A stretch of DNA of 64,000 nucleotides from Cymbomonas tetramitiformis. Taxonomy: Eukaryota; Chlorophyta; Pyramimonadophyceae; Pyramimonadales; Pyramimonadaceae. Shown in pieces: positions 1 to 10,613 of this stretch. The first letter of the stretch is position 1; each line of letters opens with the position of its first letter. The notes below the pieces were generated by a model, which saw nothing but the letters and a program-made list of their open reading frames with translations, searched no databases and was not told the DNA's origin. Where the stretch lies: assembly GCA_001247695.2 (NCBI GenBank), contig LGRX02035276.1, positions 5,665-69,664 of the forward strand, read 5' to 3'. Both the position numbers and the translations under genes were made by a program.

Positions 1-147
1 CACATAGCCGCAGCCCTTCCCAACCCCACTGCCGGCCACATAGCCGCAGCCCTTTACAACCCCATTGCTGGCCATGCAGCTGCAGCCCTTCAGACCCCCA
101 CTGCCGGCCATGTAGCCGCAGCCCTTCAGACACGCAATGGCAGTTAG
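1..147. repeat. 36-base minisatellite, about four copies
   Basis: The motif CAGCCCTT recurs at 11, 47, 83 and 119, an exact 36-base period, with moderate divergence between units. On the plus strand frame 1 is open from the window edge to a TAG at 145 and reads as four 12-residue repeats of the form H-x-AAAL-x-x-x-x-x-G. On the minus strand a possible acceptor (CCCTCACAG) lies just upstream of position 150, and the downstream frame stays open to the edge in the phase left by the last recognised exon of the transporter gene. The repeat could therefore be intronic, or could encode a 12-residue repeat in a loop of that transporter. I cannot choose between these. Confidence 0.75.
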
Positions 148-188
148 ATGCTGTGAGGGACACAAAGCGATGGATGTAGATGCCTCAC

Positions 189-3100
189 CCGCTTTGACGT
201 AAGTGAAAATGGTGAGAGCAATGGCGAGCAAGTTGACCAGGAGGATGCTGACCCAGGTGATGCAGGCCACGAAATATCTGCTCCAAGGCAATTGCCCGGC
301 TAGCATCACACCCACGCTCATCGAGTGGTCACGCCGACACAGGCCAGCCCAACCCCATTCCTCAAGTAGTATAAGCCAAGCTCAGCGAAGGCCTGAAGGG
401 CACTCGCAACAGGGGAGGTAGGCTGACACACGCCGCTGCTCTGCAAAAGATCGCACCAAGCCAGCCACTGCCTATCGACTTCTTCGAAGGCCCTCGGCTC
501 GGGATGAACTGAGGAGACGCAGGTCTTAGCCCTGGGGCCCGAGCACTATAAGACGAGGCAGCAGCGTGTGGTAGTAGCGCACCTAATGAGCACCAGCCAC
601 AAGAAGGAGAGGAAGAAAGAGACTACGCAGCCGCAGACCAGGATTACCGGCCATGCCTTCGCAAGGTCGGAAATGTATCGCTCGAACACCTGTTGGCATA
701 CAGCGCAGTGAGGAGCTGCGGCCGGAAATCGGGCAGAGGACAAAGTCAAGGGGTAGCATGCACGGATGCCCGCCCGTGTTGAGAGGCGGCTGGCAGGTGT
801 CTTCGTGAAGGAGGGAGCACAAGAGCCCCAAGCTCGCAGCCAGCCATCAGACATATGCGCGATCCGTACTACTCGATAACTGTGCACCCTAGGGGATAAC
901 TTATCCCGAAAGATAAAAGCAGTGGGCCCGAGCAGGCCAGCCAGGTATCTCCAAGAGGGGATTGTTCGAGGGCTCGAGGGCCCCACAAAGCCAGCTGAAG
1001 CTTCTTGGACGCTCCGAGTCCGTCGGGGAGCGCACCTTCGCGGGTTCGGACAGATAGTCTGAAATCATTTGCTCAATTTTATCGGCAACTTCCGACGTTT
1101 CCCCGTAGCTCTTGCCCTGCAGGACGCGACCAGTATCGCTGAGACCAGGGGGCTGGGCATGAGGCGGCGCTGCATGGTGAGCAGGGGACAGGAAGATCAC
1201 CCCTCTGCGTGCTCACTTGATCCAACTTGCCAACTCATTGCTTCCGACAAAGAGCCGCAACGACCTGCTTGGTAATAAGCAGGTAATACGCGGATGACGT
1301 GCTGTTTTCGCCAGACCTTCGTACGGCATTCTTTTGCGCGGGGATCATACATAGCATAATAGGCTCTTTATTCGCAACCTGTAAGCACCTACGGGTACAA
1401 CTTGGAGGGCATGAAAGCCATGGGAGGTGGGCATACTCCGAGCTCATTCCAGGCGTCCTTGGTGGTGTTGTCATATTCGCCAGTATACTGCAGGGTAGGA
1501 ATAAGACGCGTTCAGGAGGTCTCGCAGAAATACTTAACGAAAACTGAGGAAGGGCGAGATATCACGCGAGTGGCTAAGAGAGCAACGCGGCGAAAGTTTT
1601 CAGCAAGCAGTAAGTAAAATCTTAGCACGAGGTGTGAAATGTTTTATGAGGTGACAGAAGGCACCTGGCAGCTCCAATACTGCGAGGTGGACTCAAGGGT
1701 CACCGGCCAGCAGCTGCCATTGAAGTTCAGTGACTGCTGCTTGTCCTCATCCGAAAGCGTGTTGTAATAGTCGTAGTTCATGTCCGCCCATTCATCATAT
1801 GACTGCGGAAAAGCACAAGCACAGTCATAGGCACAGCCGTGAACAGCGAGGGATGTGGCGGGAAAGACAAGCGACAGAGACAGAGATCCCAGTGATATAT
1901 GGTGTGCTCGTGGTGACAGGCACGCACCATGACGTCCGAAGCTGGATACTTGCACACCCATGAAACCGTGCTCTGAGCGCCATTGACTGTGGCTTTCGGT
2001 GAAGGGCAACCTTTCAGACAAATGCTTGTCGCGTCTGCCAAAGAAACAGGAAGCCGTCAAACAATCCTACAAAAAAAAAACTTCGACTAAGTCGTTCACC
2101 TTTACAGGAACTGGCGGTTTCATCCTCGTTGTGTGGACAAAACATGGCAGCAATATGACGTATAAAAGGAGTGCTTAGATTTGGGAAGGCAGAATATGAA
2201 GGCCAAAAAGTGCTAGATAAGGGGCACGAGGAATGGTAAGCGTACCCCTCAGGGAATAGCCTAAATCGTTGATATCTGCGAGCTGAAAACAACAACGCCA
2301 ATAAAAAAAGGTCAGCTCTGTAGAATCGACGAGCAGTAATGCATCTGAATTCGGAGTAGCAATATCCAAAGCGTCATTGAGTTAACGTGTTTACTCGTGT
2401 CGTTAGGTTACCAAAACACACGTAAACAGCGCGGGCATCCTAGGGCTCTTGTGCAAGACAAGACGAAAGGTCTTGCCCCTCGTTTCTCGGGAGCAGCCGT
2501 GCTTCAAATTGCGCAGCTGGTTCAAGTCAAAGTTATACAAGCACGCCACGGGCAGTGAACGCGGTCTCCTGTGGTGTGGTAAGCGCTCGGCGCATACAAG
2601 AATATGTGAGAATGTAAGGCGAACAATCCAGGCGATTAAAGGCAAGGCATCATCAAGAGCTTAAATTTACCTGGTTTACGTCAGGCCAATATCTATTTTT
2701 GAAGCCTTTTAAGTCGCCTTTATTACAAAGATTGCCCTCGTAGTCGAGACCGAATATCAAGATCGTGGGATCGCCCTGCAAGAAGCTCCTCAAGTTCAGA
2801 AGAAGAAAAAATGTTGACAGCTAGAGGCAAGGAGGCGTTCCACAGCAAAAAAATATAGTTTTCAAAAAAAATGGGAGAAAACGGGTACGCAGCTTACACA
2901 AACTTACAAAAAGGGTATGTCTGTTCTAATATTCGAATTATATGTTACATACGGGGAAGACACGGCCATTCTGAGGCTTACTGTAAACTACAACTTTTGT
3001 ATTAATTCGGACACAAACGAGCTAACGATTAATATGACAACGGAGGGTTATACCTCAGACCATCCGATCGAAGCAATGATAATCATACCAATCCAAAACA

Positions 3101-3239
3101 TAAAAAAAAGTATCAAGAAAGGCAAGTCCCTGCATCTGCGTTCGGGACGGATTTTGCTCATGGTCATCACGGAATCCAGCTTAGCCTTCGATGTTGTCTC
3201 CGGATCCTCATAGCTAGGATTCATTTCAGCAGTAGCCAT
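189..3239 (-). CDS. Choline transporter-like protein (CTL/SLC44 family), multi-exon, 3' end beyond window
   Basis: Exons with GT-AG borders and matching phases: 3239-3054 (ATG, 62 codons, basic stretch then the first membrane helix, ending GWSE), 2775-2671 (GDPTILIFGLDYEGN, the family's hallmark after helix 1), 2516 to about 2412 (tentative end), 1802-1665 (GSCWPV and YWSCQ, Cys-rich outer loop), 1487-1393 (GVCPPP), 1138-1036, 689-583 (second membrane helix ending WLVLIR) and 277-189 (third helix ending TYVKAG). From 1802 downward the phases join perfectly (0, 0, 2+1, 0, 2+1). One or more short exons between 2411 and 1803 are unresolved. CTL proteins are multi-pass membrane proteins linked to choline transport and phosphatidylcholine synthesis in animals; the substrate here is unproven. 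It is the only confident host gene in the window. The C-terminal half lies left of position 1. Confidence 0.85.
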
Positions 3240-4559
3240 ATTGAAAACTGCAAAAGATTCTTACAACCCTACTTAAAACTCAAGCCCAGCCCAAGCGGCA
3301 GAACAGAAGAGCGTTGCGAGTTGAATCTGGTTTCTTGCTACAAGTATTCAGCTATAAGTATAATCTATATTATTAAGTCGCCTAATATGCTCTTTTTGAG
3401 CCTTCCGATTCAGAAATGCCGATCTGCCGCATCGTGTCGGCTGTCCTACTGCAGACGTCGGCTGTCCTACTCCAGATTTTGCGAGGAGCTCACAGACGCT
3501 GCTCATCTGACCAATCATATTCACAGTACTTCATTAAATTCGTAACTTTTTCATACCCGATCTTCCATTCAGGTCAGGTATTGGTTCGAAAAATTCGAGC
3601 CAATGATGTTTTAGATTCTAGCCTAAAATCAGGTTATCGTCCGATTGAATCTTAGATGGTTACGGGCGTCAGATCCGGATATTTCCTGGACTCTCATCGT
3701 TAATTTTTCCTACTATCCATGAAGCAGGTTCATGGAACCTAATCCTGAATCGAGAATGCCGCGGACCCGCGTATGACGGTATGAGTGTTTGACCGAGCAC
3801 CCGTTCCAAATATGTTCCGCGCCTTGCCAACGTTACATTCATTATTCACCAGGAGCGCCCACCCTGCACTACTGCACTGCACGCAGACCTGAACTGCCTG
3901 TAACTCCAGCTTTATACTTTTCACTATTTTTCACTTTTCACTATTTTTCATTGTTTATGTGTAAACTGAAAGCGCGGTTTGTGGGCGTGTCGGAGATTGT
4001 GCAGGTTGCCCGTGAGATTCAAAGCTCCAATTTACGGTACGTTGGTTCCTAGCTCTCTGTTTTCCCGTTTCTCCGTTGCTGTTTGTACGGCTGCTTCACA
4101 AGTGGTCCTGGCCGTATTTGTGAGCAATGAATGTTCTTATGGAAGTTTTCAATTTTGCACGTTTTCTGCGGCAATTTCCGCGACTGACTCGATTTTGCAA
4201 ATATGGTGTATGCCGAAACAGTTCACCGCAGTGCGCCCGCCCATACAGCCCCACTCTTTGTTGGTTTGTTCCTACTTACTTTGTGCCTGTTTTTCCCACT
4301 GACGTGGGTGTAAAAGTTTGTTATTGTATTTGAATTGCGTGCTAACCCTTTCGTCAGGTTTCGCTTTCGTTGGGGTAGATGGCGCGTGGCAGTTCACCTT
4401 TGCGACCAACCATCCTCTACCGCCATGATTTCCTTCGAGCCCTTGAGCTCCTTGAGCTCCCTTCGTTTTTCTCATCACATTTTTTTGTATTTGGCACGCA
4501 TAGTCAACTTGAAATATTTCACGCGACTTTTTTATGCTGTTTTCAATAGTCATGTAATA
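3240..4559. other. Intergenic, no gene recognised
   Basis: Presumed promoter side of the minus-strand transporter gene, followed by T-rich sequence. Short open frames exist, but none has family motifs or splice-consistent continuation. A short direct duplication (GTCGGCTGTCCTACT, near 3436-3475) is visible. I see no repeat borders or RNA gene here. Confidence 0.5.
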
Positions 4560-4627
4560 TGGCATGCATGGTGTCCGGGATGTAAGCTGAATACATCCCG
4601 GATTGGGTTCGAGTCCCAACATGCCAA
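4560..4627 (+). ncRNA. tRNA-like hairpin with canonical T arm
   Basis: A 7-bp acceptor-like stem (TGGCATG with CATGCCA) encloses a 10-bp hairpin (CCGGGATGTA with TACATCCCGG), then a perfect T arm (TTGGG, loop TTCGAGT, CCCAA). The loop matches the Pol III B-box consensus GGTTCGANTCC. There is no D arm or A box, so it is not a standard tRNA. It may be a tRNA-derived short interspersed element (SINE) or a degenerate tRNA. A related copy lies at 7153-7216. Confidence 0.45.
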
Positions 4628-7152
4628 CTGTATCCTAATGAATATGTCAGTGGTCGTTTTCTGAGATGTGACGAAGCATAGATGTTGTCGCAACCACGGG
4701 AGCATGAGGAACACAACACTAAACATAGTGTCAAGACATTCTTGAAAACGTGCATACCCGCGCGAACTCACACTCCCGAGCGCTCATTATTTCCCCCATG
4801 GTTCAAGAGAATTGCTTACTTGATCCGAAGAATGTTGGTACCCGTGGGTTACTGACAGTCCAGGGAATAAGATACGAACCATATGCGTTCTCAATATCAC
4901 GCAGATAGTTCATATCCATCAAGTCAAATAAGGGCTGCCTGCCCTTTCCGCTCAGCGACGGAAAACCAAAAAGAATGTTGCGATATCATGTCTCACTCGA
5001 CGGTCTCAACGTCTGCGTCTCAACCGCACGAGGAAATAAATGTGTGTTAGCGCTAGCGTCTGACCTTCCGAATCGCTGAATTGCAAATCATGATTGTTGA
5101 TTCTGTCATGTTCGGCGGTTCTGGGCCGTCATCGACATCGACATCGCGATGTACATGTCATGGCCATGGCCCATTGCAATTTGCAAAGCTTTACAGTAGT
5201 ATGTGGCACCAGCGAGGGCGCATCTCTATAATTATACAAAAACAGTAGTATGTGGCACGCCGGGGTTTTCCCCCCAAAGGTTCCTACGGTAGTGAGTGAC
5301 ACCTGACACGTCTCAGTAGCGATTCGCCACGATGCGTGAATTCTGAATGTGAATAGGTGGAGGGAATCCATGAAGTGACACCGCTGGCGCTGCCATCTAT
5401 ATTTATACTTAAAAAGCCGACTGGATACAATTATACAATAGACGTGTGTCACGGTAAAGATTGTTAGATTCAAGATAGAATATTACGAGAGGAATAGATG
5501 CACCTTCGGTGCGACAATTTTTAATTATTTTAAACATAGAATAGTCGATAGTGTCAAGTGTCTACTCCGGTATAAATCCAAAACGCGAAAGAGAGAGAGT
5601 GTTCAGTGTATGGAAAGGGGGGGGGGATCTATATTTAATTATTCCAAACCGTGACGCGAACACCCTCATACCGAATGCGGGCCCTACGGGTAGTAGCTAG
5701 TAACGTCTAAACGTCTAAACGAAAACGGAAAGCCAAGCGAGGGGGTGACACGCGACGGGTGTACCCCTCCCTGCTCTTGAAAAGGACGAACCCGGGCAAA
5801 TTACTTACATAAATACCTAATCAAAGCTCGAATCCCAACGGGCGACACCAACGAAATTTCAATCTGACGACGGCCAAACGATACCGATGACATCGCCAGT
5901 TCGCCAGTTCGCCAGCGCCATCGCCAGTTCGCCAGTTCGCCACTGCATTCGCGTACGTGTGCCGCGACGCGACGCCACCCAGACGTTATGGCATGGCAGA
6001 CGTGGTGTTCAGAGAGACAGAATATAGAATTGCAATCGTCAGAATAATAAAGCCCGGTTACTAATCGTATCGTGCCAGTGCCGTCCGATCGCAAAATGAC
6101 GTCAAATATTCGGTCGCAGGCCTAGTGGAGATCTTTAGATCGACGGGCCTAGTATAAACTATTGTTACTAGGTGGTGGACGGGGGGCGTATCGACCCCCA
6201 TGTGGGGAAGAAGGGGTCGACAACACGATATGTCCTTATTTAAATTATTGACGGGGGGGAGAGGTACCCCCCATACATCGAAAACACCTTATTAAGGGGA
6301 TTTTTGACCCCCCCCAATCACACATCGGATCGTTGGATCGAAGGATCGAAGGATCAAAAATCATATTTTATGGAAGATCTTCCGTTGTTCACTCTTCTGG
6401 GTCTCGTTCCCTGTCGAATCTGAGCAATTTATACACTCGACGACGGGGATTTCGATCGGCGGATATCATATGGATATCAGTTCGAGGCGCTAACGCGAGC
6501 GCGGGCGTTGTGTATCGACGCGCAAGGGTTTCAACCCCCCGCCCCTCGCGATCCTCGATCCTCGATGCGGCTCGATGCTCGATTTGATTCGATTCGGGTT
6601 CTTTCGGGGGTCGGGGGGTCGTCGCGCGACAGTTGACCCACAATTATAATCACAAGCCAGTCTCGTAGCTTGAGGCAGCAAATAGCGCTTAAGCTCAGCC
6701 GCCTTCTCACTTTATTTCCAGCGTTCAAAATACCCCTGTGCCGCGCTTGCTTTTTTGCTTTGACAATTTCTAAGTGAGTGTGTGCAGGTTTCCGTTTCCT
6801 TAGGTGCATATTATCCTGCCAGCTCGCTAACTTCGTCTGTTTTCTCCGCATCCTGTTTTGCAGCATCTGGCGTTTTTTTTCGCATGTCGTCGCAGGATTG
6901 CAGGATTGCGCGCCTCGACGTCTTTCTTCTAGCGTATTTCTTGATGCTGAAATATTCTTGAAGAGGCCTGTTGACAGATGCCTGTTTTCTAGCCTTTTCA
7001 GGAAATACATATATGGCGATCTCTTTTGTGCACTACTGCGGGTTGGGCTGTCGAGATGCTTGCTGCCTGCGACCCTGCCGATTTATTTTTGCGAATTCTT
7101 TGTGCTAATTATCCTGACGTCGGTGCTTTTTCCTTTGTTATTCTGCTTACAA
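4628..7152. other. Intergenic; short repeats only
   Basis: No gene is supported. Visible structure: an 8-9 base tandem motif GCCAGTTC at about 5896-5942; runs of G and C with local inverted pairing at about 6179-6322; a GGATCGAA mini-repeat at about 6328-6356; and GATCCTCGAT repeats at about 6550-6585. Base composition swings between AT-rich and GC-rich blocks, which suggests decayed mobile sequence. Confidence 0.4.
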
Positions 7153-7216
7153 AAGAATGCTTGGAGACCGTCGGGCACCTTGCCCGTCGGGTTGGGTTCG
7201 ACTCCCAACATTTCTA
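7153..7216 (+). ncRNA. Second tRNA-like hairpin, related to 4560-4627
   Basis: It shares the consensus GC-W-TGG-W-G-W-CCG, then a variable long hairpin (here around GTCGGGCA/TGCCCG), then CGG-R-TTGGGTTCGA-S-TCCCAACAT with the first copy. The T arm is perfect. The outer stem pairs imperfectly with a one-base bulge. Again there is no D arm. The conservation of the T arm with a freely changing central hairpin is the notable point. Confidence 0.4.
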
Positions 7217-7977
7217 TTACTAACTAGCGTGTTGTATTTTGCAGAGTATGCGGATATTTTTGGGTTTTGTTCACATTGCACAGTTTTCAGCGTAATTCGA
7301 CTCTCCATTCTCTAGTCGCTGACTTCGTAAATTTGATAATAATAATAATAAAACATTTACGTCGATGAGTAAGGCAATGCCTTCGGAACGATCTACTCGA
7401 GTCTGTTCCCCTCATACATGACAGTCTGCAAGGCAGGAAGCATTCCACAGAGCATGGAAGCATGGGTGACAAGGCACTAATTAAGCGTGTCTGCCACCAG
7501 CGTCGGAAAAAACATCAGAGGGCCGCGGAGCTGATGCACGATGGTGATGTAAATTTGTGCGTGCAGGAAATCGGAATGCTGTGTTTCGGAGATATTAGTA
7601 GGGTGATAGTGTAGGTTGTAGTGTTGTTTATTTGATGTTCATAGAAAAGTAAGTGTAATAATAGCTTAAAGCTGTAAATTTGGTTCGTGATTTGTAATGA
7701 CTGCTTTCGTATCATACCGTGCGTGAGTTCTCGTGTATGCATGCGTTCATCTCCGTTGATCCCGCTAGGTTCTACTAGCTTTTCAATGTTGAGCTTCATC
7801 CGTTCATCATGCACGGAGTTTTTGTTAGTTGTTGGTCAGACCCCCCCTACTCGGCTGAAAGTGTTTCTGTATAATTCTTAAAATTTTAATAAATTTCTGA
7901 TAAGTTTTTGCGACAAAAACCACCTGGAAATCTATTTTGTCGCAGCTGCGACAAAACATACCGGCAGCATCATTGTT
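7217..7977. other. Intergenic, host side of the copia insertion
   Basis: AT-rich sequence with a short ATA microsatellite (about 7337-7350). No convincing gene. It ends with GCGACAAAA-type palindromic sequence and the TTGTT target copy at 7973-7977. Confidence 0.4.
7935..7956. repeat. Perfect 22-base palindrome (TTTTGTCGCAG and its complement)
   Basis: The sequence TTTTGTCGCAG is followed directly by its reverse complement. Near-copies lie on the other side of the copia element, at about 16900-16920 (one mismatch in the palindrome), and as single arms GCGACAAAA at about 7908, 16923 and 16944. Removing the copia element brings these together into one cluster. Confidence 0.8.
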
Positions 7978-8233
7978 TGCTGAGATTCAGTAGTTCAGTA
8001 TCACGTATGACGTATGACAGTGACAGTGACAGTACAGTGACTTCCTACCTGTACTCAGTAGTTCGACTTCGGTAGCTTAGACTGTGACACACGATATGAT
8101 TGCCTAGTGACGGCCTCAGAGCTTAGATAGCCTGAGAGTCGTGTATTCATTTCTATCTTTTGATATACCCGATTGCCTCGCTCAAACCCTACGGCGTTCA
8201 GCGTTTTCACTGTGTCACTAGGACATTCTAGTA
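7978..8233 (+). repeat. Copia 5' LTR
   Basis: 256 bases, matched along its length by 16642-16897 with no differences seen by eye. It begins TGCTGAG and ends TTCTAGTA, so the 3' end is not the usual CA. Confidence 0.93.
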
Positions 8234-8903
8234 GGCTATAGGCCCACCACTTGCCTAAAGTGGTTTTGATTCAAAGCCACTAAATGGCTGGCTAAAGCTG
8301 TAGAGGGCCGAGCGTGGCTGAGTAGGTAGAATGTTGCGGGGTGCCGCGTTTTCGCGGCGCAACTGACTGTGTAGATGGAGAGGTAAGCGCGACGAGTGGC
8401 GGAGGAAAGTACGGAGAAGATGGGTCAGAGAGCGCTGGGGCCCCCGATGGTATGCAGCATTGCGCAGAGTTTGGTACTGAGTGCTTCGCGACACATTAAA
8501 AAGACCATGACCTCGGACATCGACAAGCGCGGAGACCTCGACTCTACTCTCCTACCTTCCGCCCACCCCCGCCGCTCCGCATTTTTCCTCACTGCTCTAT
8601 ACATCTTTACCCGTATCATTTTACCTTAATTTGCCACGCTTGCCGCTTGTTTGTGAACTTTGAGCGGATCTTCGAATCTTGCGGGCGACTTGGCCGTTTT
8701 TGACCGTTTATAACTTACGTTCTACTTGGGCTCGGACATTTTCCTTTGGAGAGTGTTTTTACTTCGCCATTACCGGCCGTGTTACCGAGTTTCGTGGGCA
8801 TCGGAGCAGATTTTGAATTTATCTTGGATTTGGCCCCTTCCTTGAAGGGGGCTCACCCTTATCGTTAGGGTTTCATCCCTTCGGTGCTTCGCTTGCAGCT
8901 GTC
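8234..8903 (+). other. Copia untranslated leader
   Basis: 670 bases between the 5' LTR and the gag ATG. The sequence after the LTR (GGCTATAGGCCCACCAC) does not resemble the initiator-Met primer site used by many copia elements. No long open frame runs through it into gag. Confidence 0.6.
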
Positions 8904-10613
8904 ATGGCTGCCATGGATCCTTCTGATGGGTTCACCACTCCAGTTCCGGCTGGGATCGACACGCGGAGGGCGCTTCCCTTCAGCGACGGCCCTGAAGAGC
9001 CTGTGCCCCCTACACCTGTGAAGCGTCGCCCGCTTGACAGTGATGACACGAGCGGTGCTGTGGTTCTCAGGGAGTTCCTTAAGGACTGCCAGACAATTCT
9101 CCGCGAGCCTGGTCACCGGGCCAGCATTATTCAGCAAGTTCGTGACCAGTGCCGGCCCACTCACATCAAGGCTTCGGAGTGGGTTTTTGACATCGACAAG
9201 ATCAAAGGCCAAGTGCCTCGGGAAGTTGCACTGGACCGCTTCACTAAAGCGGTACAGACCCAACTAACCGACTTCAATCTTCAGTTTGACACGGTATTCC
9301 ACCCGACTGACCTCACGACGGCTGTTCTTCCTGAGGCCACTCGCATTCTCTATCGCATCTTGACGTCGCTGGTGCGTGGGTCATGCCTTCGGCTCATTGA
9401 GGAGTCGGCTACGGTGTCTCCGGATGATGGGCGCCGTGCGTGGCTGGTCGTCTGCCGGGCCGTTGCCAGGCGACGCAGGCCGTGGGTTTCCCATGGTTAC
9501 CTGTTCGAGACAGCTCCTGCGATCGAGCTGCTGGAGGATGTAGACCCCGAGCCCTATATTAAGGGTTTCATGCAGCACCACACCGCTATCCGTTCTGAGC
9601 TCAGACCTGGTGTAGAGCCTGACGATGTGTGGGGTGTGGGGTTCGCCTTGGACCTCCTCACCCTTCGCATGTGCCCTCTGTATTATAAGGACCTTCTACA
9701 GGAGTGGAATTCTAAGACGGCCGAGGGCAGGGAGAAGCGGTCTCTCGGCATTCAACAGTTCACGTTGGCTGTGAAGGCCTTCCACCAACAGAAAACAGAG
9801 GAAAAGAAGCTGCTTAAAGAGAAGAAGAAAAAGGATGGGGTCTCCGCATTGGCGGCCTCACTTCTCTCTGGGGAGTCCCCTTCTGCCGCCCTTCTGGCCC
9901 GTGCGGGCGTCCCGCAGACTCGCATTGTTGGTGGCCGCAGGCGTGACGAGCCCAGGCACCCGCCACAGACTCGGGATGCTCAGCCGCAGGCGGCCGGACA
10001 GGGTGCTCACCGGTCTGGGGGCGACAGGGGTACAGCTCCCCGCGCCAGACCGGCCCGCGGTGGAAAGAATCGACAACAGAACATGAAGGGACACAGGAAG
10101 GGCTCTCACCCTTCCCCTCATGCCCCTCCGCCGCGGACTCAGGGGCAGCGGCAGCCTGCATCCGGTGGTTCACCGACTGCCTTGCGGGTGACGCGGGATG
10201 CACAGGGCCGCCACTCGGTCCAGTGCTGGGACTGCGGCGGCCCTCACTTCCGCCGTGACTGCCCTGGAGGGGTGCAGAGTGCTCATGTGGCGGGGTTCCA
10301 CCCCGAGGGCACGCCCATCGCAGACATCCTGTCAGAGTTGGATGCGGCTTTCCTCGATCCGGAGGAGGAGGTGTATGAGTCGTGCCTATACTCTTACTCA
10401 TTGGAGCTCGGGGAGGCACCACTTGACCTCCCCGCGGCTCAGGCGGCTGCCGTTGTGCCGCACTCTGCCGTTGACAGTGAGGAGCCGTGGACTGAGTCGG
10501 AGTGGGCTATCTGGGACTCATGTGGCCGCTCGGAGGAGCAGTACTATGACGCTGTCAACCGCTTCAACTCGTACCAGGACCCTGGCGATGGGGACGCCCC
10601 GACGGTGAGATGA
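8904..10613 (+). CDS. Copia Gag polyprotein with zinc knuckle
   Basis: 569 residues. The helical N-terminal two thirds are typical of nucleocapsid-forming Gag. A Lys-rich patch (about residues 299-312) and a Pro/Gly/Arg-rich linker precede one zinc knuckle at about residue 441 (CWDCGGPHFRRDC, C-x2-C-x3-H-x4-C, one residue shorter than the usual x4). An acidic C-terminal tail follows. The stop codon overlaps the ATG of the next frame as ATGA at 10610-10613, a configuration suited to termination-reinitiation. Gag packages element RNA in the cytoplasm. Confidence 0.88.
   Translation: MAAMDPSDGFTTPVPAGIDTRRALPFSDGPEEPVPPTPVKRRPLDSDDTSGAVVLREFLKDCQTILREPGHRASIIQQVRDQCRPTHIKASEWVFDIDKIKGQVPREVALDRFTKAVQTQLTDFNLQFDTVFHPTDLTTAVLPEATRILYRILTSLVRGSCLRLIEESATVSPDDGRRAWLVVCRAVARRRRPWVSHGYLFETAPAIELLEDVDPEPYIKGFMQHHTAIRSELRPGVEPDDVWGVGFALDLLTLRMCPLYYKDLLQEWNSKTAEGREKRSLGIQQFTLAVKAFHQQKTEEKKLLKEKKKKDGVSALAASLLSGESPSAALLARAGVPQTRIVGGRRRDEPRHPPQTRDAQPQAAGQGAHRSGGDRGTAPRARPARGGKNRQQNMKGHRKGSHPSPHAPPPRTQGQRQPASGGSPTALRVTRDAQGRHSVQCWDCGGPHFRRDCPGGVQSAHVAGFHPEGTPIADILSELDAAFLDPEEEVYESCLYSYSLELGEAPLDLPAAQAAAVVPHSAVDSEEPWTESEWAIWDSCGRSEEQYYDAVNRFNSYQDPGDGDAPTVR

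Noticed and set aside
203..421. Plus-strand ORFs across 1-2060
   Set aside because: They run opposite to the spliced transporter gene and cross its exon borders without any family pattern.
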